Of a stretch of DNA of 64,000 nt, positions 34,901-40,254 are shown one piece after another. This DNA comes from Cydia pomonella. Lineage: Eukaryota > Arthropoda > Insecta > Lepidoptera > Tortricidae. The notes beneath the pieces are model-generated. The model searched no databases. It saw only the letters and a list, made by a program, of their open reading frames with translations, and had not been told where the DNA came from. Position 1 is the first letter of the stretch, and each line of letters starts with the position of its first letter. The stretch covers positions 3,906,001-3,970,000 of the forward strand of contig NC_084721.1 in assembly GCF_033807575.1 (NCBI RefSeq), given 5' to 3'. A program made the translations under genes and the position numbers.

Positions 34901-37425
34901 TTCTTATATTTGTAGGCTGCCTGCCCTAATATATCTGAGGTGTCCAGAAGTGAAAATGTTTCGATTGATATGACATATCGTAAGCGACTATAGATACATT
35001 TTTTGAGCAGATTTTTCCAAAATTTTGTTTACATACGGTTTTTTTTTTCAGCAAAAGCATTCCCCAGACCATCCCAGCGGTCAGCTGACCCTCGGCGCCC
35101 ACATATCGTCGCAGAGCCTCCTGCACCCGCTGGTGGCCATGCAGTACTCCGCGCGGACCGGAGTAGCCCTGCCCGCCTACAGGCGCGCGCGGTCCAGCGC
35201 AGCCGATGTGGTGCTGGCCGAGTTCAGTGCGCATGTCTCGGCCAAGGTCAGTACACACAGACAGACGGTCCCCCGACCACAGCGGGCAGACCCTCGGCGC
35301 CCACACATCATCGCAGACCCTCCTGCATCCGCTAGTGGTGTATATGTCGCTACAATACGCGCATAGCGTTGTCTCCCTCAAACATCGGTGCGACGTGCGA
35401 ATCGCATCCAATGTGATAACCGTCTTACACAAGTTGCTATACTCGTGTTAACTTATGACTTTACAACATACTGACAAATGACTTCATTAACCAAAAAGAG
35501 ATGAACTTCTTAGTTTAACTCCTCTTTCGGTATCACACTTTGTACGCGTTATCCGTTTTATGTATACGTTCATTACCCAAACCACAGAATAAATAATAGT
35601 ACTACGTGCAGAAGGTTCACTCTCTAATAAAACGCTTCTATTAAGACACAGAACTGGTACGCGGCAAGCACTGCTAGTCACCAGAACTGGTACGCGGCAA
35701 CCACTGCTAGTCACCAGAACTGGTGCGTGGCAACCACTGCCAGTTACCAGAACTGGTGCGCGGCAACCACTGCCAGTCCCCAGTACTGGTGCGCGGCAAC
35801 GACTGCTAGTCACCAGAACTAGTGCGCGGCAACCACTGCTAGTCACCAGAACTGGTGCGCGGCAACCACTGCCAGTCACCAGAACTGGTGCGCGGCAACC
35901 ACTGCTAGTCACCAGAACTGGTGCGCGGCAACCACTGCCAGTCACCAGAACTGGTGCGCGGCAACCACTGCTAGTCACCAGAACTGGTGCGCGGCAACCA
36001 CTGCTAGTCACCAGAACTGGTGCGGGCCGCATGCACTTGTAGCAACGCGACGAAATCGCGGAGTAAGCCACGCCTGGCCAAACCTGATATGCACATTCGA
36101 TTTCACTTACACAACTCTACTATACCTTCCCATACCATGTCACAGTCATAATAAGAACATTACTAGTTTAGATTTAATATTTTCAGAAGAAAGACGGCAA
36201 CACAGTCCACGGCATGGGCATGACCTTCCAGAGGGTATACCTGGATCAGTGCTACGGGAACGCGGAGATCGCCAAGTGGTACCCGACCAGCGAAGGCATC
36301 GTAAGTTATTCGTTACAGTACAATTCCATAGAGCGTTTCCTGTGGATACTTCTACAGCAACTGCTTGCTAGAAATGTTGAATTTCGATTTTGTTAATGTG
36401 ATAATTTCTGTCATGCGCAAAAGAGACCTAGAAAATAGTGGAACCTAACTGGCGATAAAGTCACATTATGTCCAGGGACCGGTCCACCCCTTCCCAGAAA
36501 AAAAGCCTTTAAATGGCTTTAGTCGTTTATCGAATAGCCCCAACGATTGGCTTTCCCTTTAAATTACTTACCCATTCATTTGACTTAGCTCGAGGAAGGG
36601 GTTTCCCTTTCAGAGATACCGCCAAAAGGAATGGGTATCGCCTTCCTAATTAAAAAAACTATGACACCTGTGCTGTCAACGCGCTAGACACCCAGTCCGC
36701 CACTTTTAATATAAATAAGCAATATTTGATTCTATTTTTACGAAGAGAAAGATGAAAATGGTATAAGCGTTATAATTTATAATCAATACCCCTTCAAGAG
36801 GTTAGCGCTGAGGAACGGGTATAAGCTTACCCGTCTTATGCCAAATGAAAGGGTTTTAGTTAGCAACGGCTTTGGTAAGCAAAGCCTTACGTAATACCCC
36901 TTCCTAAACCCTCGAAGGAGATATCGGACCGATCCTTGATTATGTCGCTATATTCAATTTACTTTGTTTGATTGTAGTATGTAGTTCAATAAATATTAAT
37001 TTTGACTCCTTATATTCAATATTTAAAACAACTTTCAGTCCACGACTGGAGAAAGCGCGGCATTATATACTTCTTTTCAGTTATGACGCATGAATTATAA
37101 ATTTCTAGATTCCAGGCTTGATTCCCTGGCTACGTTCGAGATTCTGTAATGTTTCGCTATGCTCTGAATCCAACATTTCTCTCGCAACCAAATATTCGAC
37201 GAAATATTTCACTTTGGTTAAAACGTTGTCTACTAATGCCTCATTCACGTATGATTAATTTTCCAGATCCAACTATCAGACATGATAGACGCCGCACCGG
37301 AGCAAATCTTCTCCAGCTCCCTAACGTTCACGCACGTACGGAACCCCGTGCCCGACGGCGCGCTCACGCTCTGCCCCATGGAAATACGGTCCGTCTTCAT
37401 CAACAAGACTTTGAAACATGGCTGA
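10793..37425 (+). CDS. alpha-Man-IIa: Golgi alpha-mannosidase II (GH38), 21 exons, 1180 aa
   Basis: Trims the two outer mannoses from GlcNAcMan5GlcNAc2 in the Golgi lumen during N-glycan maturation. I built the model by hand: 21 exons with GT/AG borders join in phase to 3543 nt (1180 aa plus stop), close to the usual 1100-1150. Residues 1-44 give a short cytosolic tail and one membrane anchor (about 9-27), a type II protein; about 45-150 is a low-complexity stem. The GH38 catalytic domain starts near 190: PHSHNDPGW (zinc ligands H198, D200), WSIDPFG (nucleophile D313), PLGDDFRY (likely acid/base D450) and FQHHDGVTGT (zinc ligand H584). The stretch with WRQLWD, FTHMMPFYSYD and CCQFDFKR is typical of the MAN2A branch, not the lysosomal or insect IIb branch. 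The C-terminal GH38 domains run from about 690 to the end. Roles of residues are from known dGMII structure work; positions are read here. Introns are rich in transposons and exon-derived duplications. Confidence 0.95.
11129..11533. mobile_element. hAT-type MITE with 8-bp target site duplication
   Basis: Ends CAGCAATTCCCAAACT and CTTTGGGAATCACTG form inverted repeats beginning CAG, typical of hAT elements, with internal GGGTTGTGACCC-type sequence. It is bounded by TCCTAATG at 11121-11128 and again at 11534-11541, an exact 8-bp duplication. No transposase. Sits in alpha-Man-IIa intron 1. Confidence 0.88.
12464..12787 (+). CDS. alpha-Man-IIa: alpha-Man-IIa exon 2 (residues 45-152)
   Basis: Phase 0 at both ends (TTATTTTAG acceptor, GTATGA donor). 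Encodes the stem: a charged, probably helical start (KLRHIEDELNQHH) then a Pro/Lys/Glu-rich stretch with two LQVPKHS-type repeats. Stem regions are poorly conserved in this family, so the exon is supported by phase and open frame rather than by motif. Confidence 0.85.
13407..13533. mobile_element. foldback element with near-complete hairpin
   Basis: TTTCACTAGAC..ATATTGACCGGGATATGG on the left pairs with CCATATCCCGGTCAATAT..GTCTAGTGAAA on the right, leaving a short loop. Non-autonomous element in alpha-Man-IIa intron 2. Confidence 0.75.
13943..14090 (+). CDS. alpha-Man-IIa: alpha-Man-IIa exon 3 (residues 153-202)
   Basis: Opens the catalytic domain and ends inside the Gly codon of PHSHNDPG, the GH38 zinc-binding motif (H198, D200). 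Donor GTAATT, phase 1. Confidence 0.95.
14422..14596 (+). CDS. alpha-Man-IIa: alpha-Man-IIa exon 4 (residues 203-259)
   Basis: Continues directly as WLKTFENYY after the split Gly codon, then KFIWAETSFLALWW. Ends in phase 2 at a GTGAGA donor. Intron 3 before it (14091-14421) shows nothing notable. Confidence 0.95.
14829..15440 (+). repeat. dispersed repeat interrupted by a SINE
   Basis: The block with CATACGGCCCGCCTGATGG and CCCCAGTTGGGCTCTGCTCT (14829-15067) resumes as AATCCGCTGTGCTG..CACACAAAGCGAGACGACAT after 15328. The copy at 33106-33430 has the two parts joined, which shows that the SINE at 15068 jumped into it. Confidence 0.75.
15068..15328 (+). mobile_element. tRNA-derived SINE
   Basis: Head has an A-box-like TGGCCTAGTGGG and a B-box-like GGTTCAAATCC, as in RNA polymerase III promoters; the tail is TATTTATTTA. 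Very similar to 20714-20975. Lies in alpha-Man-IIa intron 4. Confidence 0.75.
16087..16388 (+). CDS. alpha-Man-IIa: alpha-Man-IIa exon 5 (residues 260-360)
   Basis: Contains VTGGWVMNDEANSHW and WSIDPFGYSSSQPYLL with the nucleophile D313, then the MAN2A-type RQLEFKWRQLW. Two positions differ from the forms I know best: N277 in place of Pro, and Y317 in place of His. Ends in phase 1 at a GTGAGT donor. Confidence 0.96.
16557..16920. mobile_element. long-TIR MITE, ATTTGAAATAGAGG ends
   Basis: Both ends share about 130 bp in inverted orientation (TTTGAAATAGAGG..GTAAATTTACTGCCAT.. and its complement), with TGGCGCCAT sequences in the middle. Partial relatives at 43395-43520 and 52350-52565. In alpha-Man-IIa intron 5. 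Confidence 0.78.
17203..17288 (+). CDS. alpha-Man-IIa: alpha-Man-IIa exon 6 (residues 361-389)
   Basis: Encodes DGVGKTDMFTHMMPFYSYD and PHSCGPDPK, a MAN2A signature block. Phase 0 at the GTATTC donor. The following intron carries a LINE and a SINE. Confidence 0.96.
17360..20594 (+). mobile_element. non-LTR retrotransposon (CR1/Daphne-like), 5'-truncated
   Basis: Lies in alpha-Man-IIa intron 6 in the same orientation as the gene. The coding frame opens part-way into the endonuclease domain, so the 5' end is missing; the 5' border is uncertain. The 3' end is AATAAAGTATATTTGAA followed by TTGAA repeats at about 20575-20594. Confidence 0.82.
17490..20225 (+). CDS. LINE ORF2: endonuclease remnant and reverse transcriptase
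   Basis: 911 open codons. The N-terminal part is the second half of an AP-type endonuclease (HGGSLIIL, VCVYRPP, LFICGDFNVN, SDHLGQL). The RT domain has NFRPISVLPTFSKIFEKLI, GFTRGRSTTDA, FCDLSKAFDCV, GVPQGSILGPFLFLIYINDL and FADD at residues 635-638. There is no RNase H, unlike the LINE at 7863. The set of motifs fits the CR1/Daphne group within the Jockey superfamily. No stop or frameshift, which suggests a young insertion. The start given is only the edge of the open frame. Confidence 0.9.
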   Translation: MTNHVTPRSYRKDNYFMSIFMGSSFTRISSIHGGSLIILNSQLKFKERKDIVSMSVERTIELSAVELEQFIVVCVYRPPLSNFEIFESVMDSVLLKISSSSKKLFICGDFNVNILENSTMSCRLLNLFKSGNLNHMFMEPTRVTATSATCIDNIFTDIVPITKKVISNLESDHLGQLMVFETLKKNTLRKPITFVPVTSDRVERMKQSLVQALPFLSSDMGPNSMYNSFFHTFMDHYNAIFTSKSVVVSGASVFSEWATADLHQRRRALYALYEERRFNTSDEFKEHVKQYSKKFKIDCHIAKRNYLSQRIKNSTNIIKATWKVINVETGRSKHRKNDFKLNIDNKIIDSNLEVATEFEIFFTDVPVFTTKDLNSSPSSAVTLLKDNAPECCGDFHFERVCTSDVVKAFNSVNVKKTNDLWGVSVHAVKSLVEIIAPDLVIIFNNSVDCGEFPDLMKHSKITPLFKSGSNSDPTNFRPISVLPTFSKIFEKLIPSQLVRHFNVNNLMHNKQFGFTRGRSTTDAGVELIKHIFDAWEESRDAIGIFCDLSKAFDCVCHETLIRKLHYYGVRGAALDLLKSYLNGRIQRVDVNGQRSPGSSVSMGVPQGSILGPFLFLIYINDLPFLVKTHHDIVLFADDTSLIFKVKRQQQAYNDVNDAISKVVNWFNVNNLLLNENKTKCIKFVTSNVRHVQTSVIVKDEELELVDSTVFLGITLDSKLQWGPHIATLSNRLSSAAFAVSKIRQLTDVKTARLVYFSYFHSIMSYGILLWGGASEINTIFVLQKRAIRAIYKMNHRDSLRDKFKEIDIMTVHCQYIYENILYVHKNIADFKKNCDIHNINTRNKHKLAVPFTRLHKIKKSFMGNCVRFYNQLPNHITELPINKFKNHVKRKFISKAYYTTQDYMNDKTTWD
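20714..20975 (+). mobile_element. tRNA-derived SINE
   Basis: Near-identical to the copy at 15068: TTTGGCCTAGTGGGTAG, GGTTCAAATCCTGGTAAGG, then TGAGTCATGGGTGTTTTC and a TATTTATTTATT tail. Inserted about 120 bp after the LINE at 17360. Confidence 0.78.
21228..21328 (+). CDS. alpha-Man-IIa: alpha-Man-IIa exon 7 (residues 390-422)
   Basis: Encodes ICCQFDFKRLPGNGVTCPW, continuing the MAN2A block from exon 6 across a 3.9-kb transposon-filled intron. Ends in phase 2 at a GTATGC donor. Confidence 0.95.
21658..21915 (+). mobile_element. tRNA-derived SINE, more diverged copy
   Basis: Same layout as the other copies, but with changes in the B box (ATTCGGATCCCGG) and spacing. In alpha-Man-IIa intron 7. 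Confidence 0.7.
22464..22641 (+). CDS. alpha-Man-IIa: alpha-Man-IIa exon 8 (residues 423-482)
   Basis: Contains LFPLGDDFRYDRSNEWD, where D450 matches the acid/base aspartate of the family. Phase 0 at a GTGAGT donor. Intron 8 (22642-23650) shows no repeat that I recognise. Confidence 0.95.
23651..23835 (+). CDS. alpha-Man-IIa: alpha-Man-IIa exon 9 (residues 483-543)
   Basis: Encodes VQFGTLQDYF, LSGDFFTYADR and YWSGYYTSRPFYKNMDR, which are conserved GH38 blocks. Ends in phase 2 at a GTAAAT donor; the intron that follows holds the mariner element. Confidence 0.95.
23992..25283 (-). mobile_element. mariner transposon, apparently complete
   Basis: About 1.29 kb, the usual mariner size. Ends read CGAGGTGCGGTCCAA and its inverse TTGGACCGCACCTCG, each flanked by TA (23990-23991 and 25284-25285), the expected target duplication. 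Inserted in alpha-Man-IIa intron 9, opposite to the gene. Confidence 0.92.
24058..25107 (-). CDS. mariner transposase, DD34D, 349 aa
   Basis: Full-length transposase (the family is usually about 345 aa). The N-terminal paired-type helix-turn-helix is followed by a WVPKLL motif (119-124, canonical WVPHEL) and the catalytic triad: D158 in VTGDET, D252 in HDNAPVH and D287 in YSPDLASSDYYLF. There are 34 residues between D252 and D287, the DD34D signature. No frameshift or stop; the third block has Ser where APSD is more common. It could still be active, but that is inference. Confidence 0.95.
   Translation of the reverse strand: MFKLEYRSVIKFLTKEGVSPTDIKKRLDAVYRDTSPSFSTVKEWSKQFRLGRESIDDEPRSGRPVEVLTKDCVKLVEEEVLSDRRLKTKEIAARTGLSKTSVLRILHEHLHMNKVSARWVPKLLSSLQRTERKACSQEVLDAYRRYGKSYLESIVTGDETMVLYYDPLSKRESMEWRRLGERPPRKAKVTQSTKKIMATVFWDCHGILMIDIKERNTTVNGTYYATLIEQLREAIKQKRRGKLSRGVRLLHDNAPVHTAAIAKAAVTKCGFEEIRHPPYSPDLASSDYYLFSRLKADLRGRRFSSDDEVAQAVFAHFEDKTPEYFFKGIEMLITRSAKCVEIEGDYIEK
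25355..25397. repeat. perfect 43-bp palindrome
   Basis: CAATGTTGTCTTGTGCCGAA, three bases, then its exact reverse complement. Lies 71 bp beyond the mariner end in alpha-Man-IIa intron 9. Confidence 0.85.
25673..25751 (+). CDS. alpha-Man-IIa: alpha-Man-IIa exon 10 (residues 544-570)
   Basis: Short exon joining YVR to AADIITSQA in phase (2 in, 0 out). The RAADI start fits the family, but its second half is less conserved, so its 3' border is slightly less certain than for neighbouring exons. Confidence 0.85.
25762..25896. mobile_element. MITE with GGTCTGTGCACACCGGCTG ends
   Basis: The left end pairs imperfectly with TACGCACATTCAGCCGGGG..GCTCTGCCC at the right. It fills most of alpha-Man-IIa intron 10, whose exons are only 266 bp apart. 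Confidence 0.6.
26018..26112 (+). CDS. alpha-Man-IIa: alpha-Man-IIa exon 11 (residues 571-601)
   Basis: Carries ESARRALALFQHHDGVTGT, with the zinc ligand H584. Uses a less common GTTAGT donor that leaves AA, completed to Lys by exon 12; other nearby GTs break the frame. It is strongly GC-rich compared with its flanks. Confidence 0.93.
26690..26900 (+). repeat. GC-rich fragment, probably of a retrotransposon
   Basis: A block containing CTCTGACACCCCACTCTGG and GGGGGTATGGGACCCAAGGG, much richer in GC than the intron around it. It resembles a repeat I know from other Lepidoptera, but there is only one copy here and no frame. Confidence 0.4.
27025..27289 (+). CDS. alpha-Man-IIa: alpha-Man-IIa exon 12 (residues 602-690)
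   Basis: Runs from KMLTAIKHSQSAIQQAAYF through the linker between the helical middle domain and the C-terminal beta domains (RRVLLYNSLTFRRQQ). Phase 0 at a GTATGT donor. Confidence 0.95.
27436..27770 (+). pseudogene. decayed RTE-type LINE fragment
   Basis: Translates in pieces to LTEAQKSRLKVRHRAMERSI, then LGVRRYDRVRNTEV, and later matches the C-terminal LKW.W.GHIAR..D.RW pattern of RTE-type reverse transcriptases, with frame breaks. In alpha-Man-IIa intron 12. Confidence 0.6.
28379..28551 (+). CDS. alpha-Man-IIa: alpha-Man-IIa exon 13 (residues 691-747)
   Basis: Start of the C-terminal GH38 domain (VFDPEGKPIMSQVSPVV, PLAITTYTVSL). Ends in phase 2 at GTAAGT; its last codon is completed by exon 14 (INKYTAF). 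Confidence 0.94.
28823..28905. repeat. dispersed repeat with GTACAGTCAGCAATAAAAGC
   Basis: Shares AAAAGTACAGTCAGC.ATAAAAGC and ACAAAAACTTATT-type sequence with 62022-62085. Probably a MITE end; TACAGTCAGC also begins the element at 45484. Confidence 0.5.
29461..29679 (+). CDS. alpha-Man-IIa: alpha-Man-IIa exon 14 (residues 748-820)
   Basis: C-terminal domain exon, in at phase 2 and out at phase 2 (GTAAGT). Decayed copies of its 3' two thirds lie in the next intron (29710-30132). It is also the only intact copy with an acceptor, so I treat it as the functional one. Confidence 0.92.
29710..30132 (+). pseudogene. decayed copies of alpha-Man-IIa exon 14, split by a SINE
   Basis: 29710-29783 matches the middle of exon 14 (GTCGCGTTCCAAGCAGGCAA is exact); 29985-30055 continues with its 3' end including GAGTAAGTAA for the exon's GTAAGT border. 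A SINE (29784-29981) separates them. A third, weaker copy of the middle part is at 30098-30132. Stops and indels make them non-functional as exons. Confidence 0.72.
29784..29981 (-). mobile_element. tRNA-derived SINE, reverse orientation
   Basis: Reverse copy of the family at 20714 (TTTGAACCCGGGACCATC, CCACTAGGCCAGACCGGTC), shortened inside. Its insertion splits the duplicated exon 14 sequence. Confidence 0.75.
30150..30318. repeat. MITE fragment related to 60010-60248
   Basis: Shares AAATATGTAACAATTATAAA, CATTATTTTGCTTTCAT-type and AAAAGACATGTCAAG sequence with the right half of the element at 60010-60248; the left half is missing. Confidence 0.6.
30582..30759 (+). CDS. alpha-Man-IIa: alpha-Man-IIa exon 15 (residues 821-880)
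   Basis: Encodes YDSMQAPDNNSGAYLFIPSK and VFRTDAFPELVITEGPFKAA, a conserved C-terminal GH38 block. Phase 0 at a GTAAGT donor. Followed by three partial tandem copies of itself. Confidence 0.94.
30818..31226 (+). pseudogene. three partial tandem copies of alpha-Man-IIa exon 15
   Basis: Copy A (30818-30922, 105 nt) is open, preceded by CCCCAG and followed by GTAAGT, phase 0 on both sides: 35 codons, VRTDAFPELVITEGPFKPAL then YTGLNGVNSAEIVLA. Copy B (30981-31086) has lost the AG and gained one C, shifting the frame. Copy C (31101-31226) has the exon's 5' part but lacks its 3' end and donor. Period between donors is 163-164 bp. Confidence 0.82.
31360..31518 (+). CDS. alpha-Man-IIa: alpha-Man-IIa exon 16 (residues 881-933)
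   Basis: Encodes ISVFDNPSLPQTEVEISNTF and FYTDLNGMQ. Phase 0 at both ends; GTTTGC donor. Confidence 0.95.
32167..32285. repeat. dispersed repeat with ACAAATGGCGGACTTAAT
   Basis: Second copy of the repeat at 10351, here with GGCATTCTCTACCAGTCAACC. In alpha-Man-IIa intron 16. Confidence 0.65.
32724..32876 (+). CDS. alpha-Man-IIa: alpha-Man-IIa exon 17 (residues 934-984)
   Basis: Encodes KRRYFEKLPLQANFYPLP and ARLTLLTSTPLGMAALQPG, conserved in MAN2 enzymes. Phase 0 at both ends. Confidence 0.96.
33106..33430 (+). repeat. dispersed repeat with CATACGGCCCGCCTGATGG, uninterrupted
   Basis: Contiguous counterpart of the SINE-split copy at 14829-15440; GATCTGGAATGACATCCGCT spans the point where the other copy is interrupted. 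Confidence 0.7.
33961..34427. mobile_element. 466-bp foldback element, copy 1
   Basis: Begins CAGGGACC and ends GGACCGGTCCCTG; ends are inverted repeats (CCTTCCCAGAAAAAAG.. against ..AACCCTCGAAGGGG). No coding capacity. In alpha-Man-IIa intron 17. Confidence 0.75.
34548..34670 (+). CDS. alpha-Man-IIa: alpha-Man-IIa exon 18 (residues 985-1025)
   Basis: Encodes VMQDRRLSKDDNRGVNQGV, a hallmark MAN2 segment. Phase 0 at both ends. Exons 18-20 are flanked by two direct copies of a 466-bp foldback element. Confidence 0.96.
35052..35246 (+). CDS. alpha-Man-IIa: alpha-Man-IIa exon 19 (residues 1026-1090)
   Basis: Follows a T-rich acceptor and encodes GQLTLGAHISSQSLLHPL. Phase 0 at both ends, GTCAGT donor. 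A partial copy of its 5' half lies just downstream (35268-35362). Confidence 0.93.
35268..35362 (+). pseudogene. partial copy of alpha-Man-IIa exon 19
   Basis: GCAGACCCTCGGCGCCCACA..TCATCGCAGACCCTCCTGCA follows exon 19 by 21 bp and matches its 5' half. It lacks an acceptor and the rest of the exon. Confidence 0.75.
35648..36024. repeat. 33-bp minisatellite, 11 copies plus a part
   Basis: Unit CCAGAACTGGTGCGCGGCAA followed by CCACTGCTAGTCA. Units 7-10 alternate GCCAG and GCTAG, giving a 66-bp higher-order repeat. Because 33 is divisible by 3, the minus strand stays open through the array; I do not regard that as a gene. In alpha-Man-IIa intron 19. Confidence 0.92.
36187..36300 (+). CDS. alpha-Man-IIa: alpha-Man-IIa exon 20 (residues 1091-1128)
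   Basis: Encodes VHGMGMTFQRVYLDQCYG. Phase 0 at both ends, GTAAGT donor. Confidence 0.93.
36473..36938. mobile_element. 466-bp foldback element, copy 2
   Basis: Same orientation and length as 33961-34427, beginning CAGGGACCGGTCC and ending GGACCGATCCTTG. In alpha-Man-IIa intron 20. Confidence 0.75.
37267..37425 (+). CDS. alpha-Man-IIa: alpha-Man-IIa exon 21, terminal (residues 1129-1180)
   Basis: Last exon, ending in TGA at 37423-37425 after FINKTLKHG. The block LCPMEIRSVFI matches the end of MAN2 proteins, so the length looks complete. Confidence 0.94.
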   Translation: MQLSDMIDAAPEQIFSSSLTFTHVRNPVPDGALTLCPMEIRSVFINKTLKHG

Positions 37426-37852
37426 ACCTTACCTGGACAGAAAACGCGCGAAAAGTGAGGACGGTTGGAATAAGACGCATATTAACCGTTTAGCCAAAGG
37501 AATATAATTATCTACCACCTTTTGAACCCTATCTGTTTTCGATAAGGTTCAAAATCTTTAAAAAAAACCCACGACCTCGTGCTGCTATCCAAAGGCAGGA
37601 AACACATGGAAATAGGAGTCGACCGGACAGATCCCGTCTTAATCATTTCTTTTTGTTAACTTCAAACATTTCTATATTCTGCGACAACACACCGTTACGT
37701 AGTTTACGTCGGGTCCAGCGACATCTAACGGCATGTTGGGACAACCATATTACTAAAACTACCACCATATTACAGAACTTAAAGTACGTACTCTGACTCA
37801 ACGAAAACTGCGCAAACAAAGAATAGGAAGTAGTTATAATAGGAGTACATAA

Positions 37853-37858
37853 AATAAA
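37853..37858 (+). terminator. candidate polyadenylation signal for alpha-Man-IIa
   Basis: First AATAAA after the stop codon, about 430 nt downstream. Further AATAAA hexamers occur at about 38285 and 38303. AATAAA is frequent by chance in this AT-rich DNA. Confidence 0.25.
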
Positions 37859-38095
37859 AACATTTTTTTGCTAACAAATTGATATACATATTATATTTCG
37901 TGGCATCCAAATCTAACCTTTAATAACATGTAATTACGAGTCACGCTCGCGTCTTTGTGAATGACATGATCTATATGTATATTAGTTCTAAGTAAATCTA
38001 AGTAGTTTCGATTAATTCTCGTTCACCTCTTTCGCCAGAATTTAAGGACGTTTGCCGACGATCTGAAACAGAAAATTGTTGTTGCAATACAACAG

Positions 38096-38215
38096 GTCCT
38101 GAGTTCGAATCCCGGTAAGGACAGTTTGTGTGATGAGCACATATGTTTGTTTCTGACTCATGGGCGTTTTCATTGTATATAAGTAACTATATAATAATCT
38201 CTAATTATTGTGATT
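38096..38215 (+). mobile_element. partial SINE
   Basis: CCTGAGTTCGAATCCCGG is a B-box-like block, followed by GTGTGATGAGCACATATG and ACTCATGGGCGTTTTC as in the other copies; the head is missing. Confidence 0.6.
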
Positions 38216-39261
38216 TGGGTCTCACAACGACTGATGTAAGTAAATGCGTGATTTCCTTGAAGACTAAAGTTGTGCATGTTTCAAAATAAAATGAAAACTG
38301 TCAATAAACTAGTTTTTTTGGTTTTGTAAAGACTCATGGCGTTAACGTCTGTCAAATTTTAAAACGTGCACATATTAATAATACTTAGGATACATACATA
38401 CAAAATTATTCTTAATCAAATACTAGCAAGACGAGTTTCTATGTGATAGAAGTTGGCGTAGGTGAGAATGGAATATATACCTAAGTAGTGATTAAAGGTA
38501 GGGATTAATTATTTTATCCTGACGATTGTAAGAAGTCCATCAATTTGTAAATTACAGAAACAATAAGGTTTTAATTATTGTACTTTTTATATTAATTTAA
38601 GGAAGGTTTGATGAAATGAAAGTAGGGTAAACTCTATTGGGTCTCCTATTTTTTAAGGAAAGTCACCACTGCTACCTTAAAAATAGGTGAAAGGGGCCAG
38701 CCATGTGAGGGGGACGAGGACTGCCGTAATTTTTACGATTTGCAATATCCTACATTCACAGACGTATAATTACATTGCTAAATATCATCATCATATCTCA
38801 GTCGTTATATATCGTGGAATGTGAGTCTATTAATGATAATTCGTTGTACATTGCTGGTCCAGCAAGTAAATATTGACGCTAGGTGCGGTCTTTATTTCTC
38901 TTCTCTTCCAAGCCGGTCCCTCACTGCTGAGGATCGTGACCCCGCTTGCTAATTTTCCTTATGGCTCTCCACTTCTCCCTGTCGATTGCTTTGTGGAAAG
39001 CGTTGCTTAGTCCGATGTCCCGTCTTGGCCCTCTTTATTTACTTTGAAAATTTTGGGGTCTTCAATTATAGCCAATCGCACAAAGGTAAATGTCTGCTTT
39101 ATTCATCCTAAGTTCCCTAAAAAAGCGACTAGAATATCATGTGCGAAAACTGATGCAACTTAAGGCGAATCGGACCACTAGCGGACGCGGATGCACGGAG
39201 TGGGCGCACGCACGCGGGTGCCATTGTAGGTAAAATCCGTTTCACGCGTCCGCAGCATTGT

Positions 39262-39387
39262 TTAATATATTCAGTGCCGGCGTGAGCTACGCACTACGAA
39301 TTTAGTACGTAGCAAGACTATTATATAGCAAAAAGCGCCTTAAACAGTGAACCCGCCTAGCGGGTCGCTGGCTGTAAATGTGTTAAT
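39262..39387. mobile_element. piggyBac-type MITE, older copy
   Basis: TTCAGTGCCGGC and GCTGGCTGTAAATGTGTTAA ends, related to 59215-59339. TTAA is intact on the right and degraded on the left. Confidence 0.55.
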
Positions 39388-39562
39388 TCCTCGCTGCATT
39401 CGCCGCTACAGATGCCGATTTCAGTGTGTGCATCGCCTTGGGCATAGTGTGTTATATTATAAATTATGCATAATCATATTTGTATAATCGTTGACTTTAA
39501 ACCTTGTTCCTACGAGTTAAGGTCTCTCAAATTGTCAGTTCAGTGTGTTGCTGTTAGCATAC

Positions 39563-39793
39563 AGAAATAAGTAAGCTTAGAGTGTTCACTTTATACAACT
39601 GGTTATTAGTTATTACACGAATTAATGCGACATTAGGGCGTGATTGGGGCGCCCGTTGTAGGACTTGGTATTCCTGCTCCCCGCCCGCTCCTCCCTCACC
39701 CTCAGTCCCCGCAGTCGTGAAGCCGTCATTATGTCAAGTTTTCGGGCTAATAACCAGTTGTATGGAGTGAGCACTCTACGCTGACTTATTTCT
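39563..39793. mobile_element. MITE with about 45-bp inverted ends
   Basis: AGAAATAAGT..AGAGTGTTCACTTTATACAA pairs with TTGTATGGAGTGAGCACTCT..ACTTATTTCT. The interior is a GC-rich CCCGCCCGCTCCTCCCTC tract. Confidence 0.7.
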
Positions 39794-40254
39794 CTATGGT
39801 ATTAGTACACTTGGAAACAATAGTTTATTATAGCTTAAGTTAAGAGGTATTTTATGTCGATAATACACCGTGTTTTATTGAATTTCGTTAGCTTAAAAAA
39901 GTTAATAAAAAAAGATATCTCCGAAACTGAGTTAATAAGAATACCGGTGTCTTTGAGAAAGTTACTTAATTGAAGCTCAGGAATGCACCCTTGAAATGAA
40001 CGGAAAAAGAAAACAAGGTGTATAATACATATTGAATTGCTATTGTCAGATTCTATAGATAGATATTTCAAATGCTGCAGTAAGTTTCCGCGTCTCAGAA
40101 ATGTAACAGGAATTAAAGTTTCCGTCGTGGTTAACGTTTTGAGATCGTCCATGTGTAAAGTTTAGCAGTTTTGGGAATGTCGGCACATTTTAGTAGTTAA
40201 GCTGGGCGTCTATATTATCTGTGTGATGACTGTTTTTTTTAGTGTTTGCTTAAT

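Larger units (their letters stand above)
37426..39261. other. intergenic, downstream of alpha-Man-IIa
   Basis: Presumed 3' UTR then repeat-rich DNA. Holds a partial SINE (38096-38215) and a GC-richer block at 38881-39030 (GGTCCCTCACTGCTGAGGAT) that looks like a retrotransposon fragment. No gene recognised. Confidence 0.45.

Noticed and set aside
35648..36024. CRISPR array
   Set aside because: Units are contiguous 33-bp repeats without unique spacers, in an insect intron.
35487..36071. 194-codon minus-strand open frame with an APVLVTSSGCR repeat
   Set aside because: It is open only because the 33-bp minisatellite unit is divisible by three. It has no start context or domain and lies in an intron of the opposite-strand gene.
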